DNA from: Saccharopolyspora_D taberi
Lineage (GTDB): Bacteria > Actinomycetota > Actinomycetes > Mycobacteriales > Pseudonocardiaceae
Reading direction: 5' to 3'
NCBI RefSeq assembly: GCF_039534165.1
Contig: NZ_BAAAUX010000011.1
Location: 310,001-374,000, forward strand
Length of the DNA: 64,000 nucleotides
The notes beneath the pieces were generated by a model. It was given only the letters and a program-made list of their open reading frames with translations, did not search any database and had not been told where the DNA came from. Positions 22,819-30,814 of the stretch are shown in pieces (the stretch's first letter is position 1; every line of letters starts with the position of its first letter). Position numbers and translations under genes: made by a program.

Positions 22819-24429
22819 TCACCGGTGGCCCTGATGTTCGGTTTCCGGTCCGACGGTCGCGTCCCGGCGCATCGCGAGGACCGGCATGTCGACGGGGATG
22901 TCCGTGCGCGGCAGCAGGAGCGGGAACTCGTTGAGCGCGCTGGCCGCGAACGTCCGGCGCCGCGACTCCGCGAGCCGGACGTAGGAGTCGAAGCCGTCCG
23001 CGTCCGCCGCGACCTCCGCCGCCGCGTCGAGGTAGTTCTTGAGTTGTTCGGACAACGCGGATTTCCACTGGTCCGCGGGGAGTTCCCACATCCGGGCGAA
23101 CTCCCGCTCCGGGCTGTCCTCCCCCAGCGATCCGGCCGCGGCGGTGATCCGCTCGGCCGTGCGGTCCGCCAGGTCCGAGCCGCTGTCGGTCACGGTCGCG
23201 ACCTCCGGCGCGTGGCGCATGAGCGCGGCCCGGCGCTTGGAGTAGACCGGGTTGGGGAAGTCGACCATCGAGGCGCAGGCGGCGAACCGCGCGCTGAGCA
23301 AACCGGATCGGATCGCCTGGCGCACCACCTCGTTGTCCTCCAAAGCCGGTTCGGGGAACAGGAACGCGAAGTGCGTGTCCCCGGGCCACTGCGCGCCCTT
23401 TCCGTCCTCGAGCCGGAACCGGTAGCGGGCGAGGCTCGCGCGGTAGTGCTCGCCGCGGACCAGTGGCGCCTGCCCCGGCGTGTCGATCCCCAGGTCCTCC
23501 AGCAGTTCCAGGTTGAACAGGAAGGTCAGCGGCAGAGCCAGATCCGACGAGTCGTCGACGGCCGCGCTCTCGCTGTCCGTCGTGCGCAGGTTCACCGTGG
23601 TCGTTTCGAGCAGGTGCCGCAGCAGCCGGTCCGGGTGCTCGATGCCCGGGCCGCCGGCGATCGCCCGGAGCCGGGATCCGGTCCAGCGCTCGACGCACCG
23701 CTTGGCGACCTGCTTCTCGAAGACGTCGGCGTTCTGGCGGTCGCGCCACAGCGGATCGGTGCGCAGCGGGCTGTCCGGCGGGATCGCGTCGTGCACGCCG
23801 GCGCGCGAGGAATGCCAGTTGTTCCAGGGCTCCCGCAGCTCGCGCATCACGACGCTGCCGTTGGTGTGGGCGCTGAACGGACCCTGGCCTCGGGTGCTCG
23901 GTTCGAGCGCGTCGTTGGAATCCCCGGCGAAGATCCACGCCGTGGTGCCCTCGAACCGGAGGTAGTAGTCGAAGACCCCGTTCTCGTCGTCCCAGGCGAG
24001 AACCTGCAGGAAAGCATCGGGCGAATCCGCGTCGGGCGCCGTGGTCACCAGCAGCTCGGCCTGCTCCTTGCTGCGTCCGCGCGAGACCAGGCAGCGCAGT
24101 TGCCGCGCCACGTCCCGGGTCTCCTGGGTCCAGGGCAGCTGGCTGCCCTCGCCGGTCAGGAAGGTCATCTGCACCGGGACGGCTTGCGGGCCTTCAGCGG
24201 CGTCCAGCGCGGACACCAGTTCGCGCAGGGTCGCGGGGAAGATTCCGCGCTGGAACAGCAGGACGGCGAGGGGATCCCTGAGCCGTGCCAGCTCACCGTC
24301 GTCCACCGGGGTGCCGGTCGGCGGGTCGAGTCCCGTGCGCAACCGGTGCAGCCGACCACCTTCCGGTGCTCCGGTCTCCCCGGCGATGCTCGTCACCGTC
24401 ACCGGTCGCGCGACGTCCATGCGTGCCAT
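22819..24429 (-). CDS. Unrecognised 536-residue protein
   Basis: No family recognised. Soluble, no signal peptide. Notable segments: RDVARQLRCLVSRGRSKEQAELLV (about 115-138, shown for its Cys/Arg pattern: RQLRCLVSRGRSK), FDYYLRFEGTTAWIFAGDSND, REPWNNWHSSRAG, then a helical C-terminal half with DFPNPVYSKRRAAL and repeated acidic stretches. An in-frame ATG at 24420 is an alternative start. It precedes the 374-residue unknown by 10 bp, suggesting a two-protein complex. It lies 105 bp downstream of the emfourin gene, separated by a terminator-like hairpin. Confidence 0.7.
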   Translation of the reverse strand: MARMDVARPVTVTSIAGETGAPEGGRLHRLRTGLDPPTGTPVDDGELARLRDPLAVLLFQRGIFPATLRELVSALDAAEGPQAVPVQMTFLTGEGSQLPWTQETRDVARQLRCLVSRGRSKEQAELLVTTAPDADSPDAFLQVLAWDDENGVFDYYLRFEGTTAWIFAGDSNDALEPSTRGQGPFSAHTNGSVVMRELREPWNNWHSSRAGVHDAIPPDSPLRTDPLWRDRQNADVFEKQVAKRCVERWTGSRLRAIAGGPGIEHPDRLLRHLLETTTVNLRTTDSESAAVDDSSDLALPLTFLFNLELLEDLGIDTPGQAPLVRGEHYRASLARYRFRLEDGKGAQWPGDTHFAFLFPEPALEDNEVVRQAIRSGLLSARFAACASMVDFPNPVYSKRRAALMRHAPEVATVTDSGSDLADRTAERITAAAGSLGEDSPEREFARMWELPADQWKSALSEQLKNYLDAAAEVAADADGFDSYVRLAESRRRTFAASALNEFPLLLPRTDIPVDMPVLAMRRDATVGPETEHQGHR

Positions 24430-24476
24430 CGCTTCATCGTCCGGGGCTCGCGGCGATACCGGGAATGGACCGGTGG

Positions 24477-24520
24477 ATTCAAAAGGGATCCAGACCGGCT
24501 GCGCACCGGCCGGGCGTGAA
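24477..24520 (-). terminator. Terminator-like element after the emfourin gene
   Basis: On the minus strand a GC-rich GCCGG/CCGG-type stem is followed by ATCCCTTTTGAATCC. The tail and stem resemble the element downstream of the caspase gene at 26167-26199 (shared ATCC/GC-ATCCCxTTTGAA). Confidence 0.4.
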
Positions 24521-24534
24521 ACCGCGCTCCGGGA

Positions 24535-24861
24535 TCACAGTTCGTCGATCGCCCGCTGCTCCAGCCACTCGACCAGTGGCCGCAGCTCCTCCGGCAGGGC
24601 GGTCTGGGACACCACCACGCTCGATCGCGTGCCGCCGCGCTCGACGGTCACCTCGTACTGGAACATGTCCGCGCCAGGACCGGTGATCGGCGAGCGTTCG
24701 GCCAGCCGTTCGACACCGGCCTGCTCCAGGTGGCGTTCCAGGACCCCGCGCGACTCGTCGTCGAGGTCCGCGGCGCGGACCGAGGTCGCCAGCTCGCCAC
24801 CCGCGAACAACCCTCCGGTCCGTTGCAGGGATATCGTCCACTCCGGTCGCTCAGCACCCAC
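24535..24861 (-). CDS. Emfourin-like inhibitor of M4 metalloprotease
   Basis: 108 residues. ISLQRTGGLFAGGELATSV at the N-terminus, ADMFQYEVTVERGG in the middle and SQTALPEELRPLVEWLEQRA at the C-terminus match emfourin, the small cytoplasmic inhibitor of protealysin-like peptidases. In other bacteria emfourin is encoded next to its target, and here the M4 peptidase gene is immediately upstream on the same strand, 114 bp away. It should bind the protease active site and hold it inactive in the cytosol. No signal peptide, as expected. Confidence 0.85.
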   Translation of the reverse strand: MGAERPEWTISLQRTGGLFAGGELATSVRAADLDDESRGVLERHLEQAGVERLAERSPITGPGADMFQYEVTVERGGTRSSVVVSQTALPEELRPLVEWLEQRAIDEL

Positions 24862-24975
24862 GCCGCGAAGACTAAGGGCTGTCCGCGCGGCGGGCAGGAC
24901 GGCAGACAGGTTTCGACGCGGGCCGGACCTCGACGCGGGCCAGATTTGACACGCGCCAAGAACCTCGACGCCGCC

Positions 24976-26043
24976 CTAGATCTCGACGCCGACCGCGGCC
25001 CAGCCGTTGGCCACCGCGTCGGCCTCGGTGCTGCCGACGCCGAAGAGCTGGCCCGCCATCCGGTGGTTCAGCCGGGCGAACTGGCGGAAGTCGGCGTGCG
25101 GGCGCAGTTGCTCGTGCCCCAGCGTCGCGTAGAGGATCCGCCCCGCGCGCTCCCAGGAACGGCCGCCGAGCGCCGAGGCGATCTCGAAGAACGCCCGGTT
25201 CGGGATCCCGGAGTTGATGTGCACCCCACCGTTGTCGGCGGCGGTGACCACCAAGTCCTTCATGTGCGCCGGTTGCCTGTCCTTGCCTAGCCTGGGGTCG
25301 TCGAAGGCGGTCCCGGGCTCCTTCATCGACCGCAGCGCCTTTCCGCGCACGCCCTCGGCGAGGATTTCGGCGCCCACCAGCCAGTCGGCCTCCGCGGCGG
25401 TCTCGTCGCGCGCCCACTGGTGCACCATCGCGCCGAAGGCGTCGGCGATGTGCTCGTTGAGCGCACCGGACTGCCCCTGGTAGACGAGCGGACCGTCGAA
25501 CTGGATCACGCCGTGCCCGAGTTCGTGCGCGCAGACCGACAGCGACTTGGTGAGCCGGGTGAACAGCTTCCCGCTGCCGTCGCCGAACAGCATCTGGTCG
25601 CCGTCCCAGAACGCGTTGTCGACCTTCTTGCCGAAGTGCACGACGCCGTCGAGGGTCATCCCGGCGTTGTCGATCGAGTTCCTGGCCAGCACCTCGAAGA
25701 AGAACTTCCAGGTGGTGCCGAAGTGGTCGAACGCCTCGTCGGTGGCGGCATCGCCGATGCTGCCGTCGCCCTCCTTGCGCACGATGGGCGACCCGGTGTC
25801 GACGCCGGTCCTCGCGTCGCGGATCACGCGGTTCATCGACGGTTCCCGGAGACCGGCCGCGGCGGCGATCGGCATGCCCATGGCCGAGCGCACCGCTTCG
25901 GCCTGGGATCGCGCCGAACGCAACGTGGTGGACACCGCCAGCGTGCTCAGGGCGGCTTCGCGATCTTCTTCGTCGCCGCGTCTGGCGATGTCGACCAGGA
26001 CGTAGTCCGGAACCACGCACTGGATGGGATTGGGCGAGCGCAT
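24976..26043 (-). CDS. Protealysin-like M4 metallopeptidase
   Basis: 355 residues. The short N-terminal NPIQCVVPDYVLVDIAR is the protealysin-type propeptide start with its conserved Pro-x-Tyr-x-Leu core; there is no signal peptide. Zinc site HELGH at 173-177, third ligand in GALNEHIADAFG (Glu197), and the catalytic His in GGVHINSGIPN (about 275). Internal cleavage region at about 60-85. Protealysins are thermolysin relatives often kept inside the cell with emfourin and implicated in bacterial interaction with eukaryotes or competitors. GGAGG before the ATG at 26043. Lies 156 bp downstream of the caspase gene. Confidence 0.92.
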   Translation of the reverse strand: MRSPNPIQCVVPDYVLVDIARRGDEEDREAALSTLAVSTTLRSARSQAEAVRSAMGMPIAAAAGLREPSMNRVIRDARTGVDTGSPIVRKEGDGSIGDAATDEAFDHFGTTWKFFFEVLARNSIDNAGMTLDGVVHFGKKVDNAFWDGDQMLFGDGSGKLFTRLTKSLSVCAHELGHGVIQFDGPLVYQGQSGALNEHIADAFGAMVHQWARDETAAEADWLVGAEILAEGVRGKALRSMKEPGTAFDDPRLGKDRQPAHMKDLVVTAADNGGVHINSGIPNRAFFEIASALGGRSWERAGRILYATLGHEQLRPHADFRQFARLNHRMAGQLFGVGSTEADAVANGWAAVGVEI

Positions 26044-26166
26044 GGTGCAGCTCCTCCCTGGTGAGATCGGATCACCGGCTGCCCGACGGCCGCCGGATGC
26101 GGCGCGGAGGCTCCCCGCCGCCTCTCATCATCAGGTCTCGCGGGCAGCCGAGGATGAACCGCGCGG

Positions 26167-26199
26167 GTTCAAACGGGATGCAGCCGGGCTCCGCCCGGT
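26167..26199 (-). terminator. Terminator after the caspase gene
   Basis: GCCGGGC/GCCCGGT stem (26183-26199) with a three-base loop, followed on the minus strand by GCATCCCGTTTGAACCC. Adjoins the caspase stop codon. Confidence 0.55.
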
Positions 26200-27564
26200 T
26201 CACGCTCGCGGCGCGCGGAGGCGTGCGGCGTTGACCAGCCAGTAGATGCCGACGACGAAGGCGGTGCAGAGCAAGAACACCGAGGTGAAGGTCGCGGTGC
26301 CGAAGATTCCCGTGATCCGCGTGAGCACCCACAGCACGGGCATCCAGATCCACGCGGCCACCACGTGCGAGAGGAACGCCCCGCGTCCGTTCACCGGGGA
26401 CTTCCGGTACCACCTCGTGCCGACGATGCTGCTGGCGATTCCCCACAGCAGACCGCCGAGCACGAGCGGGGTCATCAGCTCCCCGAGCGGTTCGAAGCCC
26501 GCCGGGACGAGCCACGCGTTCGCCAGCGACTTCAGCCGGTCCAGCACCCAGTACTCAAGCAGGGCTGTGGGGACGAAGACGAGGAACAGCGACAGCGCGA
26601 TGCACTGCAGCCACCCCGGATCCGCGCTGATCGACTCGGGTTCCTGTTCCGCAGGACGGGCAGGCACGCTCGGTTCCGGCGGACCAGCGGACCGAGCGGC
26701 CACCTCCTCCCGCACGGGTTCCTCCGGCTTCGTCGCGGCAGCTTCCTGCGGTGCTGTCGTCGTTTTCGTCGCGACCGGGGACTGCGGCCCGGACCTCGCC
26801 GATGGCACTCGCCAAGGACCGGACAGCGTCCGCGCGATGTAGAGGTCCCCCTGCAGTTCGCTGCGCATGTTCGGCGTCTGTTCGGGATGCGCGTTCCTGA
26901 CGTGGTCGTAGATGTAGTCGTAGAGCTCCTGCACGGTCACGTAGCCGTCGCCGTTCGCGTCCGCGCTGCCGGTGCCGAGCCCTTCCACGAGCGCGTTGGT
27001 GAACACCGAGGACCCGGGCGGGCCGAACGCGCGGATGGCGTCGGCCTCGTAGGCGTACTCCATCGCCGAGGACGCCGTGATGATCGCCCGGCCGTGCCCC
27101 TGCAGGGCGTCCACCACGTCGACCTGCTGCGAACCCCGGGAGCGGAATCCGCGCGCGAACGCCCCGCTGAAGCAGCAGTCCACCATGATCACGATCCGCC
27201 GCGACCGGGACCGGTTGATCTGGTCGAGCACGTAGCCCGCCGGAACACCGGTCGCCTCCAGCAGGTCGGCCTCGGTGTCGTGCATCGCCAGCACGATCTC
27301 GCCGTTGGTGTCCTTCACGCCGTGGCAGGCGAAGAACAGCAGCAGGAAGTCGTCCAGCGCCCGGTTGCGGAAGAACCGCGAGACCGCTTTGGTCACCTCG
27401 TAGTGCGGCCGGTTGACCAGCGTGTCCACCTCGAAGTTGCCGATGTTCTCGGCGCTGAGCAGGCCGCTGAGGCGCCACAGGTCGACCTCCGGCGAGCGCA
27501 GGTGCTGGAACGTCGGGTCGGTGTAGTTGTCGCAGGCGACCAGCAGCGCCGCCTTGGTGCCCAC
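26200..27564 (-). CDS. Caspase-fold (C14) peptidase with C-terminal membrane helices
   Basis: 454 residues. N-terminal caspase-like domain (1-260): AALLVACDNYTD at the start, catalytic His81 in LLLFFACHGVKD and Cys131 in VIMVDCCFSGAF, both intact. An EF-hand-like loop DANGDGYVTVQE sits after the catalytic core, as in Ca-responsive metacaspases. A Pro/Glu/Ala-rich linker (about 275-350) leads to four predicted membrane helices at the C-terminus, so the protease should be membrane-tethered. The GTG at 27564 has GAGG upstream; an in-frame GTG at 27573 overlaps the stop of the EACC1 gene. EACC1 coupling marks it as an effector of a predicted conflict/suicide system. Confidence 0.9.
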   Translation of the reverse strand: MGTKAALLVACDNYTDPTFQHLRSPEVDLWRLSGLLSAENIGNFEVDTLVNRPHYEVTKAVSRFFRNRALDDFLLLFFACHGVKDTNGEIVLAMHDTEADLLEATGVPAGYVLDQINRSRSRRIVIMVDCCFSGAFARGFRSRGSQQVDVVDALQGHGRAIITASSAMEYAYEADAIRAFGPPGSSVFTNALVEGLGTGSADANGDGYVTVQELYDYIYDHVRNAHPEQTPNMRSELQGDLYIARTLSGPWRVPSARSGPQSPVATKTTTAPQEAAATKPEEPVREEVAARSAGPPEPSVPARPAEQEPESISADPGWLQCIALSLFLVFVPTALLEYWVLDRLKSLANAWLVPAGFEPLGELMTPLVLGGLLWGIASSIVGTRWYRKSPVNGRGAFLSHVVAAWIWMPVLWVLTRITGIFGTATFTSVFLLCTAFVVGIYWLVNAARLRAPRA

Positions 27565-27569
27565 CGCCC

Positions 27570-27950
27570 TCACCTCTGCCCGGTCGCGGCGATGAAGTGC
27601 TCCACCAGGCGTTCCCGCTCCTCGGGGGAAGCGTCGGAGAGCACGATCTCGGTGTCGCCGAGCACCAGCTTCAGCTGCCGCGTCCGCGAGCCCATGCGGC
27701 CGAACCACTGCGCCAGCGCCGACACCACGGACCGCACGAGTTCCGGGGTGAGCAGCACGAGCAGGGCGTCGGGCTGGACGTCGGCCCATCCCCGCGAGGA
27801 CGGCGGGGGTTCGGCGGCCGGGACGAACTCCACGTCGTCCACGTCGAGTTCGAGGAGCTCGGCGCGGAGCGCGCGGGTCAGGTGTTCGAGCTCCTCGGGG
27901 GCAGCGCCTTCGTCCTCGACGTTGACCAGGAGCCTGGTGTTGTCACTCAT
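27570..27950 (-). CDS. EACC1 (effector-associated constant component 1)
   Basis: About 126 residues. The N-terminal half, LLVNVEDEGAAPEELEHLTRALRAEL (key parts LLVNVEDE and LTRALRAELLELDV), and the C-terminal half, VVSALAQWFGRMGSRTRQLKLVLGDTEIVLSDASPEERERLV (key parts ALAQWFGR and VLGDTEIVLSDASPEE), match EACC1, a small protein found as the constant partner of variable effectors (caspases, trypsins, others) in predicted NTP-dependent conflict systems of multicellular bacteria. It overlaps the caspase frame, so the two are translationally coupled. ATG at 27950 preferred over GTG at 27956 because of the GAGGGGGAG spacing. Exact biochemical role unknown; probably an adaptor that recruits or restrains the caspase. 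Confidence 0.8.
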   Translation of the reverse strand: MSDNTRLLVNVEDEGAAPEELEHLTRALRAELLELDVDDVEFVPAAEPPPSSRGWADVQPDALLVLLTPELVRSVVSALAQWFGRMGSRTRQLKLVLGDTEIVLSDASPEERERLVEHFIAATGQR

Positions 27951-27979
27951 GTCCACTCCCCCTCACGGGGAGAGCCGTG

Positions 27980-28019
27980 TCGGATCGCCGGGCGCCCGCG
28001 CGGGTGCCCGGCGATCCGA
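27980..28019. promoter_or_regulatory. 40-bp hairpin upstream of the EACC1-caspase operon
   Basis: TCGGATCGCCGGGC (27980-27993) and its exact reverse complement (28006-28019) around a 12-base loop that is itself palindromic (CCCGCGCGGG). It lies 30 bp before the EACC1 start and in the region divergent from the EF-hand gene, so it is not a convergent terminator. Possible operator, attenuator or mRNA 5' structure. Confidence 0.55.
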
Positions 28020-28203
28020 CGGTCCCGCCGGTCGGCGCGGCGGGCAACGGAAAAAGGTCCCGTCCCCGAACGCCCCCACCCGAACGGATCACCCCTGCCG
28101 CCTTCTTGGCGGCTGCTCGCCCGCCCGGGAATCCACCATCCTTGCCGTCGGCACGACAGCTGCCCCGTTTCTCGCCGAATCAACGTGGAAAGGGTGAATC
28201 GCG

Positions 28204-28755
28204 GTGTCCGATCCCGAACTGCCGAAGAGAAATCTCGTCACGATTTTCGAAGTGCTGGACACGAATCAGGACGGGAACATCACCCGGGCCGATTTCGAAA
28301 CCAAGGCCGAGCAGGTGACGGGCCTGTTCGAACTCACCGGAACCGAGACGGGCGACGAGATCCGCGCCAGCCTCGTCTCCTGGTGGGAACAGCTGCGCAA
28401 CGCCTACGACCAGGACGACGACGGCGTGGTCACCAAGGACGAGTTCGTCCAGGCCCACTCCCCCGAGGACGGCGATCCCGAAGCCTTCTACCGGGAGAAG
28501 GTGGACCAGCTGGTGTCCGTCGTGGCGCGGGCGGTCGACGAGAACGGTGACGGTTACATCGACGAGGCGGAATACGTCCGGCTGTTCTCGGTGTCCGGGC
28601 TTCCCGGCGAAACCGTGCAGGCCGGTTTCGAGGCCCTGGACACCGACAAGGACGGCAGGGTCAGCGTCGCGGAATTCGAAACCGCGATCGTGCAGTTGTT
28701 CCTCAGCGCGAACCCGGCCGATCCCGGAACCGCGCTGCTCGGCCGGCAGGAGTAG
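28204..28755 (+). CDS. Four-EF-hand calcium-binding protein (calerythrin/calsymin-like)
   Basis: 183 residues, acidic, no signal peptide. Four EF-hand loops are clear: DTNQDGNITRADFE (about 19-32), DQDDDGVVTKDEFV (about 72-85), DENGDGYIDEAEYV (about 116-129) and DTDKDGRVSVAEFE (about 150-163). All four carry the standard D-x-D/N-x-D/N-G ligands, so all should bind Ca. Size and layout resemble calerythrin, a cytosolic Ca sensor/buffer first known from Saccharopolyspora erythraea. GTG start with AAAGGG upstream. Divergent from EACC1-caspase, whose caspase also has an EF-hand-like loop, hinting at a shared Ca signal. Confidence 0.93.
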   Translation: MSDPELPKRNLVTIFEVLDTNQDGNITRADFETKAEQVTGLFELTGTETGDEIRASLVSWWEQLRNAYDQDDDGVVTKDEFVQAHSPEDGDPEAFYREKVDQLVSVVARAVDENGDGYIDEAEYVRLFSVSGLPGETVQAGFEALDTDKDGRVSVAEFETAIVQLFLSANPADPGTALLGRQE

Positions 28756-28863
28756 TGCGCGGGAGCACCGCCCGCGGGCGGTGCTTCCCCCTCGGGCGGG
28801 GTCGGGCAGCGACGTCCTCCCTGCGCGGCACGGGCACCGTCGCGCTCAAAGCGACCACAGGCG

Positions 28864-29310
28864 GTGGCCGTCTGGTGGTTCACGCTGGTCGCGCTGTGGA
28901 CCGCGACCCTTCCGGCGCCGCTGCCCGGGGAGATCGCGGCCGGAGCGTGTGTCGCGGTGCCGTGCGCGGCGGCGGCCCGGGCTGCGCGGATCACGTTGGA
29001 CGGGTTCGCGCACGCCGCCGCGCAGATCGGCGACGGCGCCGCGGCAGGTGCTGGCCGACGGATACGGGATCGAGCTCTCCTCTCCACCACCGCACTGGAC
29101 GCTGTCGGGGATCGGCCTGTCCTTCCTGTCCACGGCCCTGGCGCTCGCACTCGCGCTGCTCGCGATCCGCCCGCCGCCGGTGCCGCGCCGGCGCCGCACC
29201 GCTCCGTGGACTTCCTCCACGAGCCGCACTCCGGCCACGCCGGCGACTACGTCGCCTGGCTCCTGCTCGGCGTCACCGCGCTGGCCGCCCTGGTCGTCGC
29301 GCCCAGCTGA
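28864..29310 (+). pseudogene. Small membrane protein gene with two apparent frameshifts
   Basis: Read in one frame, the start (VAVWWFTLVALWTATLPAPL) and end (SVDFLHEPHSGHAGDYVAW and a final hydrophobic helix) look like a real membrane protein, but the middle is not. In the +1 frame the middle (about 29030-29190) reads RQVLADGYGIELSSPP and a helix FLSTALALALALLAI, which does look real. The coding signal thus passes frame 1, frame 2, frame 1, with shifts near 29010-29040 and 29190-29205. The protein resembles small multi-helix proteins next to cation-antiporter genes (MnhE-like start), but this is tentative. Either two sequence errors or a decayed gene. Confidence 0.5.
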
Positions 29311-29316
29311 CGCCGC

Positions 29317-30735
29317 TCATTCCTCCTCGTTCTCCTCCTCCACGCGCTCCCGCGCCTCGCGGCGGGTCGTCGCGGTCGGGCCCGAGCCCGGCAGCGACCG
29401 CCCCGCGGGCTCGCGGGTGAAGTACACCGCCACCAGCCCCACCACGCCTGCCACGACGAGCACGGCGGCCGGAACGGACGGCATCCCGGTCGCCGCCACC
29501 AGGGCCTCGGCGATCAGCGGCGTGGTGCCGCCGAAGAGCGCGACCGAGATGTTGAACCCCACCGACACCGCGCCGTAGCGGACCTCGGTGGGGAACAGCG
29601 CGGGCAGGGTCGCGGGCATCGTGCTGCTGAAGCAGATCAGCATCAGGCCGAGGACGAGCAGGCCGCCGAGCACGGCAGGCACGCTGCCCAGGCTCATGAG
29701 CAGGAACGCCGGGAACGCCAGCACGATCAGCGCGGCGCTGCCCAGCCCGGCGATCGGCAGCCGCCCGATCCGGTCCGAGAACCGCCCCAGCGCCACGATC
29801 AGCCCCATCACCAGCACCATCGTCAGCAGCACCAGCAACAGCGACGAGGTGTGCTGGAAGCCGAGCACCACCGACAGGTAGGTGGGCATGTAGGCGGTGA
29901 GCATGTAGCTGGTCACGTTGAACACGAGCACCAGCCCGATGCACTTGAGCATCGGCCGCCAGTGCTGCCCGAAGATCGTCCCCAGGCTGCGGAAGGTCGC
30001 CGCACGCTGCGGCTGCTCGTCGCCGGAGACCTTCTGGTACGCGGGCGGCTCCTCCAGCCGGAACCTCAGGTACAGACCGACGATCCCGAGCGGACCGGCG
30101 ACCAGGAACGGGATGCGCCAGCCCCAGGAGGTCAGGTCCGCGGGGCTCAGCGCCACGGTCAGCACCGTCACGAGCGCGGCGCCCATCGAGTACCCGGTCA
30201 GCGTGCCGAACTCCAGCCAGCTGGCCATGAACCCCCGGCGCCGGTCGGGCGAGTACTCGGCCACGAAGGTCGCCGCCCCGCCGTACTCGCCGCCGGTGGA
30301 GAACCCCTGCACCAGCCGGGCCACCAGCAGCAGGACCGGCGCCCAGATCCCGATCGTCGCGTAACCGGGGATCAGCCCGATCGCCAGCGTCCCGGTCGCC
30401 ATCGTGACCATCGTGATCGCCAGCACGGTCCGCCTGCCGATGCGGTCGCCCAGCGGCCCGAAGAAGAAACCGCCCAGCGGGCGCACCAGGAACGCCACGG
30501 CGAAGGTCGCGAAGGTGGACAGCAGCTGCGCCGTGGAACTGGTCGGCGGGAAGAACACCTGGCTGATGACGACCGCGATGTAGCTGTAGACGCCGAAGTC
30601 AAACCATTCCATGGTGTTGCCGATGGCCGCGGCCGCGACCGCGCGCTTGGCCTGGCGCTCGTCCACGACGCTCGCGTCGGACTCGTCCAGCTTCCGCTCG
30701 TGCTGGCCATCCCGTTCCTCGTCGGCTGATCCCAT
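29317..30735 (-). CDS. MFS transporter, metabolite:H+ symporter (MHS) family
   Basis: 472 residues, twelve membrane helices. Signature motifs of the ProP/ShiA/KgtP group: IGNTMEWFDFGVYSY in helix 1, RPLGGFFFGPLGDRIGRR between helices 2 and 3, LVQGFSTGGEYGGAATFVAEY in helix 4, and SWGWRIPFL before the central loop. Likely imports an organic acid, osmolyte or similar small molecule with protons. A charged N-terminal tail (residues 1-30) and a Glu-rich C-terminal tail (ERVEEENEEE) extend beyond the usual core. It is downstream of the lanthipeptide synthetase on the same strand (79 bp gap); a role in lanthipeptide export is possible but not typical for this family. Confidence 0.9.
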   Translation of the reverse strand: MGSADEERDGQHERKLDESDASVVDERQAKRAVAAAAIGNTMEWFDFGVYSYIAVVISQVFFPPTSSTAQLLSTFATFAVAFLVRPLGGFFFGPLGDRIGRRTVLAITMVTMATGTLAIGLIPGYATIGIWAPVLLLVARLVQGFSTGGEYGGAATFVAEYSPDRRRGFMASWLEFGTLTGYSMGAALVTVLTVALSPADLTSWGWRIPFLVAGPLGIVGLYLRFRLEEPPAYQKVSGDEQPQRAATFRSLGTIFGQHWRPMLKCIGLVLVFNVTSYMLTAYMPTYLSVVLGFQHTSSLLLVLLTMVLVMGLIVALGRFSDRIGRLPIAGLGSAALIVLAFPAFLLMSLGSVPAVLGGLLVLGLMLICFSSTMPATLPALFPTEVRYGAVSVGFNISVALFGGTTPLIAEALVAATGMPSVPAAVLVVAGVVGLVAVYFTREPAGRSLPGSGPTATTRREARERVEEENEEE

Positions 30736-30814
30736 CGCACCGCCCGCATCAACAGGGGAGCCGCAACCGGCCTGTCCTCATGCGGCTACCCGGGATGGGC
30801 GGTCGGCAATCGGC

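Noticed and set aside
27574..27789. N-terminal extension of the caspase
   Set aside because: Overlaps the EACC1 gene in another frame and is Arg/Ala-rich with no homology; the caspase fold starts right after 27564.
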